A stretch of 64,000 bases of DNA from Tubiluchus corallicola (lineage: Eukaryota > Priapulida > Priapulimorpha > Priapulimorphida > Tubiluchidae): assembly GCA_030141605.1 (NCBI GenBank), contig JAQGDQ010000063.1, positions 432,001-496,000 of the forward strand, in the 5' to 3' direction. Shown here piece after piece: positions 13,750 to 25,334 of this stretch. Below the pieces are notes generated by a model. It ran no database searches. It saw only the letters and a list, made by a program, of their open reading frames with translations, and was not told the origin of the DNA. The translations under genes were made by a program, and so were the position numbers. How positions within the stretch are numbered: position 1 is the first letter of the stretch; every line of letters starts with the position of its first letter.

Positions 13750-13915
13750 GTGCTAGCAGCTCAAATGGATAGAGCATGCACTATGTCAGCCCAAGGCTCT
13801 GGGTTCAAGTCCTGGTTCCCCACAATTTTTCAGTGCCTATTCCAATTACACGGCCCTATTGCAGCAGTTTTGGTTTTCCTTTTAATGGTTGTGACTGTCT
13901 GTCTCACTGTCTTTT
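13750..13915 (+). repeat. tRNA-derived SINE-like sequence, copy 2
   Basis: An A-box-like AGCTCAAATGGATAGAGCA (13757-13775) and a good B box GGTTCAAGTCC (13802-13812) sit at tRNA-like spacing, followed by the tRNA-unrelated body shared with copy 1 (AATTTTTCAGTG, TTTTCCTTTTAATGGTTGTG). These are pol III promoter elements as in tRNA-derived SINEs. A short plus-strand ORF over it is not a gene. Confidence 0.7.
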
Positions 13916-14083
13916 TCGCTTCTGTCTTTCTGTCTAGCATACATAACAAGCACTTTAATATCGTGAGGCGACGTACTTCATCAAAAACGTGTTAGTATTT
14001 GTACCTATCAAACCACGCAAGCCAGTAAAAATAACTTCCATTTTAGAGCATATAGTTTAGATTTCATCTGACATTACTTGAAC

Positions 14084-14116
14084 TTTCAGGCTAACTTTTG
14101 AGCAGTTAGCCTGAAA
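14084..14116. other. Perfect 13-bp hairpin
   Basis: TTTCAGGCTAACT pairs without mismatch with AGTTAGCCTGAAA around the 7-nt loop TTTGAGC, followed by an A/T-rich run. It resembles a rho-independent terminator by chance; in an animal intron it is more likely a small palindrome. Confidence 0.55.
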
Positions 14117-14315
14117 AATATTTTTTATCAACAAATCAAGCTTTACTAAATTCCATCCACCTGGTCTTCTTTTGTTTGTTCGCTCATTCATTCGTTCGCT
14201 TGTTAGTTCATTTCATTCAGGCATTCCTATAACGGCAGTGTTCCTGCGAAACGTCATACACAAAAATAGTTTATATCGCGCATAGTGTACATGTAATAAT
14301 ACGTTTATTACTTAC

Positions 14316-14380
14316 CGCACTTTATTCCTAGGAATTCTGCGTATCCACGGGTCAACTTGCGTGCACTCACACATTCTCAT
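14316..14380 (-). CDS. Gene A, candidate alternative first exon (form c)
   Basis: ATG at 14380-14378, in-frame TGA fifteen bases upstream, 21 codons plus two bases, then a consensus donor GTAAGT. The peptide is MRMCECTQVDPWIRRIPRNK plus VR. Its coding length (65 nt) and end phase equal those of form b, and both have a basic residue followed closely by Ile-Pro near the same position. Splicing to common exon 2 gives VR-R-PRKVEG. Supported by phase, donor and upstream stop only; it may be chance. Confidence 0.4.
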
Positions 14381-15219
14381 GAACCAACAGAATCATCTGT
14401 ACCATATAATCTCTACCAACATGCCGATATACTTTTCAAAGGCATTTTTGATGAATTCTAGCAGCTGTTATAGATGAGGCAAACTTAAAATGCACTTCAA
14501 ACTTAGCGCACGCAAATCTGCTAAATGAAAGACAGACTGGGGCTCAACCCAGTTGCTGTGACAGCCCCATATCCGCTCTTTTTAACTAGAGGTGGTAATG
14601 TACGATGTCATAAAGTGTTAAAACTTCTATTCATTCTGCCAATTTGTGGTATTCAGTTATTCTTCATACATGTCAATGCACGTTGAACTTTTAACCAGCA
14701 ACAAGTATTAAACTGAACGTATAGAGACCGAAAACACTATGGTCATGCATTCCATAATTTATAATAGCACAATTCGCTTGAAAAACAATTTACAGAATAT
14801 ACACTGGAGAAGAATTTTAACAGACACACAACTGTGCGTAAGTCACTAGAAATGAGGCACTGATATTACTGTGGCAACGCTGGGTAGCCGAGAATTTCGT
14901 CGGCAAAATAAACGGATTTCATCCATCACTGGCGACAGACTGCAACAAGTTTTATTACTCGGACTAGCGATTACGTCATAGGTAGTACACGCTTGAAATA
15001 CAGTCAACAGAGTCAGTTGAACTCTGTTCAATGAAATAGAACTATTCAAACGTGACTTGATAAGCCATAGTAAAATCCCAGTAATTGTAATATTCTTGTA
15101 TTTCGCTCAAGCAGTCAATAAAGGTAAATTTTATAAGTATAGCAACCTTCTAATTGTATATATATCGTCGATATATACTTGCTTGATCACCTTGAGCCGG
15201 TCTAGAAAAAAAATCAATG

Positions 15220-18200
15220 CGTGCTAGTGCAGAACCATGGTAGGGACGTCCTAAAGCGTGCTAGTGCAGAACCATGGTAGGGACGTCCTAAAGCGTGCTA
15301 GTGCAGAACCATGGTAGGGATGTCCTAAAGCATGCTAGTGCAGAACCATGGTAGGGATTTCCCAAAGCACGCTAGTGCAGAACCATGGTAAGGACGTCCT
15401 AAAGCGTGCTAGTGCAGCTCCATGTTAGGGACATCCAAAAGTGTTTAGGGACGTCCTAAAGCGTGCTAGTGCAGAACTATAGTAGGGACGTCCTAAAGTG
15501 TGCTAGTGCAGAACCATGGTAAGGACGTCCTAAAGCGTGCTAGTGCAGCTCCATGTTAGGGATGTCCTAAAGCGTTCTAATGCAGAACCATGGTAGAGAC
15601 ATCCTAAAGCGTGCTAGCATAGAACCATGGTAGGGACGTCCTAAAGTGTGCTAGTGCAGTACCATGATGGGGACGTCCTAAAGCGTGCTAGTGCAGAACC
15701 ATGGTAGGGATATCCCAAAGCACGCTAGTACAGAACCATGGTAAGGACGTCTTAAAGCGTGCTAGTGCAGCTCCATGGTAGGGATATGCCAAAGCACGCT
15801 AGTGCAGAACCATGGTAAGGACGTCCTAAAGCATGCTAGTGCAGAACTATGGTAGGGACATCCTAAAACGTGCTAGTGCAGAACCATGGTAAAGACGTCC
15901 TAAAGCGTGCTAGCGCAGAACCATGATGGGGACGTCCTAAAGCGTGCTAGTGCAGAACCATGGTAGGGATATCCCAAAGCACGCTAGTACAGAACCATGG
16001 TAAGGACGTCTTAAAGCGTGCTAGTGCAGCTCCATGGTAGGGATATGCCAAAGCACGCTAGTGCAGAACCATGGTAAGGACGTCCTAAAGCATGCTAGTG
16101 CAGAACTATGGTAGGGACATCCTAAAACGTGCTAGTGCAGAACCATGGTAAGGACGTCCTAAAGTGTGCTAGTGCAGCTCCATGTTAGGGATGTCCTAAA
16201 GCATTCTAATGCAGAACCATGGTAGGGACGTCCTAAAGTGTGCTAGTGCAGAACCATGGTAAGGACATCCTAAAGCGTGCTAGTGCAGCTCCATGTTAGG
16301 GTTGTCCTAAAGCGTTCTAATGCAGAACCATGGTAGGGACGTCCTAAAGTGTGCTAGTGTAGAACCATGGTAGGGATTTCCCAAAGCACGCTAGTGCAGA
16401 ACCATGGTAAGGACGTCCTAAAGCATGCTAGTGCAGAACTATGGTAGGGACATCCTAAAACGTGCTAGTGCAGAACCATGGTAAAGACGTCCTAAAGCGT
16501 GCTAGCGTAGAACCATGGTAGGGACGTCCTAAAGTGTGCTAGTGCAGAACCATGGTAAGGACGTCCTAAAGCGTGCTAGTGCAGCTCCATGTTAGGGATG
16601 TCCTAAAGCATTCTAATGCAGAACCATGGTAGGGATGTCCTAAAGTGTGCTAGTGCAGAACCATGGTAAGGACGTCCTAAAGCGTGCTAGTGCAGCTCCA
16701 TGTTAGGGACGTCCTAAAGCGTGCTAGTGCAGAACCATGGTAGGGACGTCCTAAAGCGTGCTAGTGCAGAACCATGGTAGGGACGTCCTAAAGCGTGCTA
16801 GTGCAGAACCATGGTAGGGACGTCCTAAAGCATGCTAGTGCAGAACCATGGTAGGGACGTCCTAAAGCGTGCTAGTGCAGAACCATGGTAGGCACGTCCT
16901 AACGCGTGCTAGTGCAGAACCACGGTAGGGACGTCCTAAAGCGTGCTAGTGCAGAACCACGGTAGGGACGTCCTAAAGCGTGCTAGTGCAGAACCATGAT
17001 AGGGACGTCCTAAAGCGTGCTAGTGTAGAACCATGGTAGGGATTTCCCAAAGCACGCTAGTGCAGAACCATGGTAAGGACGTCCTAAAGCGTGCTAGTGC
17101 AGCTCCATGTTAGGGACATCCAAGTGTTTAGGGACGTCCTAAAGCGTGCTAGTGCAGAACTATAGTAGGGACGTCCTAAAACGTGCTAGCGCAGAACCAT
17201 GGTAGGGACGTCCTAAAGCGTGCTAGCGTAGAAACATGGTAGGGACGTCCTAAAGTGTGCTAGTGCAGAACCATGGTAAGGACGTCCTAAAGCGTGCTAG
17301 TGCAGCTCCATGTTAGGGATGTCCTAAAGCGTTCTAATGCAGAACCATGGTAGAGACATCCTAAAGCGTGCTAGCATAGAACCATGGTAGGGACGTCCTA
17401 AAGTGTGCTAGTGCAGTACCATGATGGGGACGTCCTAAAGCGTGCTAGTGCAGAACCATGGTAGGGATATCCCAAAGCACGCTAGTACAGAACCATGGTA
17501 AGGACGTCTTAAAGCGTGCTAGTGCAGCTCCATGTTAGGGACATCCTAAAGCATTTTAGTGTAGAGCCATGGTAGGGACGTCCTAAAACGTGCTAGTGCA
17601 GAACCATGGTAGGGATATCCCAAAGCACGCTAGTGCAGAACCATGGTAAGGACGTCCTAAAGCATGCTAGTGCAGAACTATGGTAGGGACATCCTAAAAC
17701 GTGCTAGTGCAGAACCATGGTAAAGACGTCCTAAAGCGTGCTAGCGCAGAACCATGGTAGGGACGTCCTAAAGCGTGCTAGCGTAGAACCATGGTAGGGA
17801 CGTCCTAAAGTGTGCTAGTGCAGAACCATGGTAAGGACGTCCTAAAGCGTGCTAGTGCAGCTCCATGTTAGGGATGTCCTAAAGCATTCTAATGCAGAAC
17901 CATGGTAGGGACGTCCTAAAGTGTGCTAGTGCAGAACCATGGTAAGGACGTCCTAAAGCGTGCTAGTGCAGCTCCATGTTAGGGATGTCCTAAAGCGTTC
18001 TAATGCAGAACCATGGTAGGGACGTCCTAAAGTGTGCTAGTGCAGAACCATGGTAAGGACGTCCTAAAGCGTGCTAGTGCAGCTCCATGTTAGGGATGTC
18101 CTAAAGCGTTCTAATGCAGAACCATGGTAGAGACATCCTAAAGCGTGCTAGCATAGAACCATGGTAGGGACGTCCTAAAGTGTGCTAGCGCAGTACCATG

Positions 18201-21200
18201 ATAGAGACGTCCTAAAGCGTGCTAGTGCAGAACCATAGTAGGGATATCCCAAAGCACGCTAGTACAGAACCATGGTAAGGACGTCTTAAAGCATGCTAGT
18301 GCAGCTCCATATTAGGGACATCCTAAAGCGTGCTAGTGCAGAACTATAGTAGGGACGTCCTAAAACGTGCTAGTGCAGAACCATGGTAAGGACGTCCTAA
18401 AGCGTGCTACTGCAGCTCCATGTTAGGGATGTCCTAAAGCGTTCTAATGCAGAACCATGGTAGGGACGTCCTAAAGCGTGCTAGTGCAGCTCCATGTTAG
18501 GGATGTCCTAAAGCGTTCTAATGCAGAACCATGGTAGAGACATCCTAAAGCGTGCTAGCATAGAACCATGGTAGGGATGTCCTAAAGTGTGCTAGCGCAG
18601 TACCATGATAGGGACGTCCTAAAGTGTGCTAGTGCAGAACCATGGTAGGGATATCCCAAAGCATGCTAGTACAGAACCATGGTAAGGACGTCTTAAAGCG
18701 TGCTAGTGCAGCTCCATGTTAGGGACATCCTAAAGCGTGCTAGTGCAGAACTATAGTAGGGACGTCCTAAAACGTGCTAGTGCAGAACCATGGTAAAGAC
18801 GTCCTAAAGCGTGCTAGCGCAGAACCATGGTAGGGACGTCCTAAAGCGTGCTAGCGTAGAACCATGGTAGGGACGTCCTAAAGTGTGCTAGTGCAGAACC
18901 ATGGTAAGGACGTCCTAAAGCGTGCTAGTGCAGCTCCATGTTAGGGACGTCCTAAAGCGTTCTAATGCAGAACCATGGTAGGGACGTCCTAAATTGTGCT
19001 AGCGCAGCTCCATGTTAGGGACGTCCTAAAGCGTTCTAATGCAGAACCATGGTAAGGGCGTCCTAAAGTGTGCTAGTGCAGCTCCATGTTAGGGACATCC
19101 TAAAGCATTTTAGTGCAGAGCCATGTTAGGGTTGTCCTAAAGCGTTCTAATGCAGAACCATGGTAGGGACGTCCTAAAGTGTGCTAGTGTAGAACCATGG
19201 TAGGGATTTCCCAAAGCACGCTAGTGCAGAACCATGGTAAGGACGTCCTAAAGCATGCTAGTGCAGAACTATGGTAGGGACATCCTAAAACGTGCTAGTG
19301 CAGAACCATGGTAAAGACGTCCTAAAGCGTGCTAGCGCAGAACCATGGTAGGGACGTCCTAAAGCGTGCTAGCGTAGAACCATGGTAGGGACGTCCTAAA
19401 GTGTGCTAGTGCAGAACCATGGTAAGGACGTCCTAAAGCGTGCTAGTGCAGCTCCATGTTAGGGATGTCCTAAAGCATTCTAATGCAGAACCATGGTAGG
19501 GACGTCCTAAAGTGTGCTAGTGCAGAACCATGGTAAGGACGTCCTAAAGCGTGCTAGTGCAGCTCCATGTTAGGGACGTCCTAAAGCGTGCTAGTGCAGA
19601 ACCATGGTAGGGACGTCCTAAAGCGTGCTAGTGCAGAACCATGGTAGGGACGTCCTAAAGCGTGCTAGTGCAGAACCATGGTAGGCACGTCCTAAAGCGT
19701 GCCAGTGCAGAACCACGGTAGGGACATCCTAAAGCGTGCTAGTGCAGAACCACGGTAGGGACGTCCTAAAGCGTGCTAGTGCAGAACCATGATAGGGACG
19801 TCCTAAAGCGTGCTAGTGTAGAACCATGGTAGGGATTTCCCAAAGCACGCTAGTGCAGAACCATGGTAAGGACGTCCTAAAGCATGCTAGTGCAGCTCCA
19901 TGTTAGGGACATCCAAGTGTTTAGGGACGTCCTAAAGCGTGCTAGTGCAGAACTATAGTAGGGACGTCCTAAAACGTGCTAGCGCAGAACCATGGAAGGG
20001 ACGTCCTAAAGCGTGCTAGCGTAGAAACATGGTAGGGACGTCCTAAAGTGTGCTAGTGCAGAACCATGGTAAGGACGTCCTAAAGCGTGCTAGTGCAGCT
20101 CCATGTTAGGGATGTCCTAAAGCGTTCTAATGCAGAACCATGGTAGAGACATCCTAAAGCGTGCTAGCATAGAACCATGGTAGGGACGTCCTAAAGTGTG
20201 CTAGTGCAGCTCCATGTTAGGGATGTCCTAAAGCGTTCTAATGCAGAACCATGGTAGAGACATCCTAAAGCGTGCTAGCATAGAACCATGGTAGGGACGT
20301 CCTAAAGTGTGCTAGCGCAGTACCATGACAGGGACGTCCTAAAGCGTGCTAGTGCAGAACCATAGTAGGGATATCCCAAAGCACGCTAGTACAGAACCAT
20401 GGTAAGGACGTCTTAAAGCGTGCTAGTGCAGCTCCATGTTAGGGACATCCTAAAGCGTGCTAGTGCAGAACTATAGTAGGGACGTCCTAAAACGTGCTAG
20501 TGCAGAACCATGGTAAAGACGTCCTAAAGCGTGCTAGCGCAGAACCATGGTAGGGACGTCCTAAAGCGTGCTAGCGTAGAACCATGGTAGGGACGTCCTA
20601 AAGTGTGCTAGTGCAGAACCATGGTAAGGACGTCCTAAAGCGTGCTAGTGCAGCTCCATGTTAGGGACGTCCTAAAGCGTTCTAATGCAGAACCATGGTA
20701 GGGACGTCCTAAATTGTGCTAGCGCAGCTCCATGTTAGGGACGTCCTAAAGCGTTCTAATGCAGAACCATGGTAAGGGCGTCCTAAAGTGTGCTAGTGCA
20801 GCTCCATGTTAGGGACATCCTAAAGCATTTTAGTGCAGAGCCATGGTAGGGACGTCCTAAAGCGTTCTAGTGTAGAACATGGTAGGGACATCCAAAAATG
20901 TTTAGGGACGTCCCAAAGCGTGCTAGTGCAGAACCGCGGTAGGGATGTCCTAAAGCATTCTAATGCAGAACTATGGTAGAGACATCCTAAAGCGTGCTAG
21001 TGCAGAACCATGGTAGGGACGTCCTAAAATGTGCCAGTGTAGAACTATGGTAGGGACGTCCTAAAACGTGCTAGTGCAGAACCATGGTAGGGACGTCCTA
21101 AAGCGTGCTAGTGCAGAACCATGGTAGAGACGTCCTAAAACGTGCTACGTAGAACCATGGTAGGGACGTCCTAAAGCGTGCTAGTGCAGACCATGGTAGA

Positions 21201-21249
21201 GACGTCCTAAAGCGTGCTAGTGCAGAACCGTGGTAGGGACGTCCTAAAG
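15220..21249. repeat. 37-bp minisatellite, about 163 copies, with higher-order repeats
   Basis: Unit: CGTGCTAGTGCAGAACCATG followed by GTAGGGACGTCCTAAAG. The array is 6,030 bp, close to 163 x 37. Each consensus unit holds two perfect 8-bp palindromes, ACCATGGT and GGACGTCC. Variant units (CAGCTCCATGTTAGGG, GTTCTAATGCAG, GATATCCCAAAGCACG, CATCCAAGTGTTTAGGG) recur in the same order; identical landmarks at 16891/19684, 17041/19834, 17101/19894 and 17304/20097 are all exactly 2,793 bp apart. This is a higher-order duplication of roughly 75 units. No spacers, so not CRISPR. It lies in gene A intron 1. Confidence 0.97.
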
Positions 21250-24200
21250 GTACCATTTTTAATAATTAGGTTAACTTACAGCTTACATTATACAGTTAAT
21301 TAAATGCATTTAGCAAATGTTGATGTAATCTAAGAAAACGTATTTGCACAGAACATCATAAATTTTATTTGTTTGGCACTAGTAGTACTACTAGAAGAAA
21401 ACTGCAGAAGTCAGAAGAGAATGAATGAGGCTTTTAGAAGCAACACTGTTCCTGAAATTGCTATGCCGAATCCTGTCTTGAATCTATTAATCTGAAAGAA
21501 CGAAAATTTCACGAGCCTACAACTATATTTATTAGTAAAAATTCACTGTAACATTTTAGACGATAATTAAATTTCTTGGAAATACTTCGTAAAACGTCAC
21601 TTGAAGTATTTTTAAGATTCGTGAGTATTTTTGAACATTTTTAAGAATAGACTATCTTAAATTTTCGCTTGTTCAAACTAATTGTAATGCAATAATGTTT
21701 ACACTGTATAAATATATCGATGCACAATCTCTTTTCTGGCTTGGGTTCCCAAATACGAAACTTTCCACTAACAGGTGAACGCGCAACTGTAAAAAGCCAC
21801 ATGCATTAATACGGTACTTGATATACACAAACATATTGAACTACATGTACATCACTTTCCACATGCCTTACAACACAAGGGAATAAACACTGAATATTGC
21901 CTTCATCTCAGAGCATCTGCTTAAGGACGCATTCAATCAATCTACAATGCCATGATTAGCAATTTTCTAAATTCTATTAGCCGCCAACAAAAGCTGTAAA
22001 CTTTTGCTGATCGAATTTCAAGAAAATTTATGGCGGCGATAAAGCTGTGTTAATAAGCAGTATAATTCAGAGACTAGTTAAAATTCGCTTGATACAAGCT
22101 GATCATAAAACCAACACAGGAAGATTTTAACAAACAGCCACAATACTACATTAAAAGGCAGAGGTATGTGACCATGCACGTTTCCTCAATAATTTACATG
22201 CATCAAATACAAGTTTACCTGTCAATCAATCAACACTAGAGACTCTTAATTACCACAATTTAGGAAAGTTTTTGATACATTTACAAACCAGAACACTTTC
22301 TTAAACCAATGTATGGCTTGGATAGGGGATAGGGTAAAAATATTAGACAAAGAAGAAAAAATGGAGTAAGAGGCGTTGGCCAAAGACATGAGGAGTCGAG
22401 GACCTACAAATACCAGCCCAGTGCCATTCTGTCAACTATGGTCATGTTGACCATAGTCACTCTTCTCTAATATGCGCCTACGTTCACAGTGTTGCCCCCA
22501 CCATAATGATGAGTTGGCATTAGACAATGCACATACAATTACTTTAGCTTCTGTTTTTTTTTATTGATTTTCATCAACCATTTGGTAAATTTTTAATAAC
22601 TTAGCTTTAACCTTTTTAATTCTGTCTACAATCTGCCACAACTGTATTTTTATAGTTTTAGTTAACAAATGAGTCTATTTTTATTAAACTGCACTATTAC
22701 TAATTTATTTCAACTATTATAGTTCTTAACATAACGGCTAGTCACACAAATGAATTTAATTTTTGCGAAAATGCAGTGATAAATTTCTCTGTTTTGCAGT
22801 AATTTACTGTGACCCTGAAAATGGGAGAAATGCGGAAAAATTACTAAAAAAGATCAGCGAGTTTTGACATCAAAACTTCGTTGTTCTGTTGGAAGAAACA
22901 GTTGTCAGTAAAATTCAAGTCACCCAACCAAGTATCCCATTATTACAACAGACAATATATGCAAGATATACATGATGGTCATGGACCTTTCGCTAAGGGA
23001 CACAGAAACTTCGAGTAATAGTACAGAGCAATTTTTTACATCAAATAAATATATTAATAATAAACAAAGTACTGCTGAAACAAAACGAATCTATCGCGTC
23101 TTTAAGATTAGTGTGAAAGCCTCGCATGTCTCACACAGCCTGCAATCTTGAAGGGTATGATCCGCGCAGCTACCCAAAAAGTCTGGGATTATTTTTTCTC
23201 ATGAACTTAAACGGCATGAAAATTCACTGGACCTCAAATCCACGGGCTACTCTGAAAGACAAAATGGACACTAATCCAAGAACATGCTCAATATTCACCA
23301 GACAAATTTGAGAGACATCATGAGATCTCCAGTTCTGCGAGTCGATGCTCCGACATACACCTCAAAATTGCAGGCTGTGCGAAACACGGGAGCTTACACT
23401 CGAAATTCTGAGGCATGATAGATTCGCAATTTTTATGCAGGTGCACTACATTGATGTAATAAATTATCCTGTACTACTCTTGGTTTTTGTACACCCTAGC
23501 AAAAGGTAATGAGGATATACATTCTTCCATGTTTTAACACTTACAGCTAGACTTAGACTGCAAGTTAGGATTTACACATAAATGTTTGGGTGGTATCAGG
23601 CCAACAAGGTTTAGTAAGATGCTGACAGGTATTCTTATTAACACCTCTTTCAGCGATATTTTGTATACATATAGGAACATTTTAAGGATAGTTCAGTTCT
23701 GAAATAAACACAATTAGGGCGAGAAAAGATATGAATATTAAATTAAAAATGAAAATTTAATTATAATGAATATTTACTGCCAATCGACACAAAATGTTTG
23801 AAAAATTACTCATCTGATTTTTTGTGTAGGTACAAATAACTATGTCAAAAATTTTATGTTATTTACACAACGTTTTACTGTCATGTTCTAACACGCAACT
23901 TGAACGATCATTTTTACAGTTAGTATTTTTGTAAAACATTACAATAAAGTTTAATTTTCTGGATGGAGCCAATCGAGTTACTCGGAACATCCAACTCCTG
24001 CCAACGTTTTAAACACTGAGTGAGTGCTGCTGCCATCTGACGTCAAAGAAAATAGAATCAGTTTTATAAATCCCTTGGCAATGCGACTCCTGCTAGCTTT
24101 TTTGAGACAAGAAGAAAAGCAGTGAAAATTGCCTTAACTGAATTAAGATTTTATAGAAACTGTATACATTGTAAACCATGGTGCTAACTTATATTTAAAC

Positions 24201-25269
24201 TGAACCGACGGTTATGAAATGGGTACCAAAGTGGCGACGTGGCACTGCTACTGTCTACTTTCAAGAAGATTGTAAAGCCAAATCTATATTTCACGCTACT
24301 AGTGTATCCAATATACTTGATATCAACCTGATATAAACAATTGGAAAAATTTATCAAAATCTAAGTATTAAAACAAAATATATACATTTTTCATTTGGTA
24401 TTTTTAGGTTACCTGTTGCACAGTGTACAATGACCGCTACACAACTTATTTGAAAAATTGAGAGAGCTCTTTCATAATACTACTTCCCTTCAGTCTTATT
24501 ACTAACAATAGCAGACTAGGTGGTAAAGCTGCGTTCATGGTAGCCTGTTATTATTACAAGGAAAATTCAAAGCTCGGAAGGCAGGTGCGTTATATGCGTT
24601 TAGAAGAATAGCTGCATTTAACCATGAATGTACAGTCTCTGTAGGCTTAATACTGGACTATACGTACTTTAAATTTACAACACAACTTGAAATTAGAAAC
24701 GTGTTTCGACACTACCACAAGCTAAAGTTTCAACGCGTTACAGGCGACAGGCGTTTTTAATTGAAAAATATAAACAGATATCTACAAGAGACGTATATTA
24801 TATATGAAATATTAAGTATAAAAATTAACGATTAATTTTAAAATTAAAGCACTTTTAAAATTAAAAACATTAATTGTGCGCATATACTAATATTAGCTGA
24901 TATATTAATATTGCAGATAAAAAAGTTCTTTTTACTATGATGTTTGTCACATACAAATGGTCGAGATCGTTTAATTGTTTCTTATCGGGTCCTCATAAAC
25001 GGAAATCCTTTTTGTCCTCAATATTTTCCCCAAAAGACGCTGATTACAGTGATTAGACATCTCAACAGATAGCACTGTTATTAGCCTATCAGCTAGCGTT
25101 ATGCCTATTGCTAACTATTCTGTGCTTTATTTCAAATCATTACCTAGAAAATCCCGATATTATCTAAAATTTAAACCCTTGCTGTAGAGTTCGTAACCAC
25201 GGGAAGCCCATATTCACTAAAAGAATTTACAATTAAATGCGCCTCTACAAAGAAGCAAACATAACTTAC
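21250..25269. other. Gene A intron 1, part: no gene seen
   Basis: A+T-rich sequence without repeats beyond a 9-bp inverted pair (CTATGGTCA ... TGACCATAG, near 22436-22456). The only notable ORF (23126-23311) shows no recognisable motif. Confidence 0.4.
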
Positions 25270-25334
25270 CTTCTGAGTATGACAGGTGGAATTTTCACCT
25301 CTTTGCTCTTTTCATCCTCTTTCTTTTTCTCCAT
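25270..25334 (-). CDS. Gene A, alternative first coding exon (form b)
   Basis: ATG at 25334-25332 with an in-frame TGA nine bases upstream. It has 21 codons plus two bases and a consensus donor GTAAGT. The peptide MEKKKEDEKSKEVKIPPVIL plus R is highly charged. It ends in the same phase as the exon at 39821-40008, so it can replace that exon and join common exon 2 (AG+G gives Arg, then PRKVEG). No acceptor is needed if it starts a transcript. Inference: alternative promoter within the long first intron. Confidence 0.6.

Noticed and set aside
13750-13822. Functional tRNA gene
   Set aside because: A and B boxes are present but the acceptor and anticodon stems do not pair well, and the same body follows in a second copy, as in SINEs.
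13750-13995. 81-codon plus-strand ORF with a hydrophobic stretch
   Set aside because: Its 5' part is the tRNA-derived SINE; a membrane-like stretch from a T-rich body is not evidence of a gene.
15220-21249. CRISPR-like array
   Set aside because: Units are contiguous with no unique spacers, in an animal genome; it is a minisatellite.
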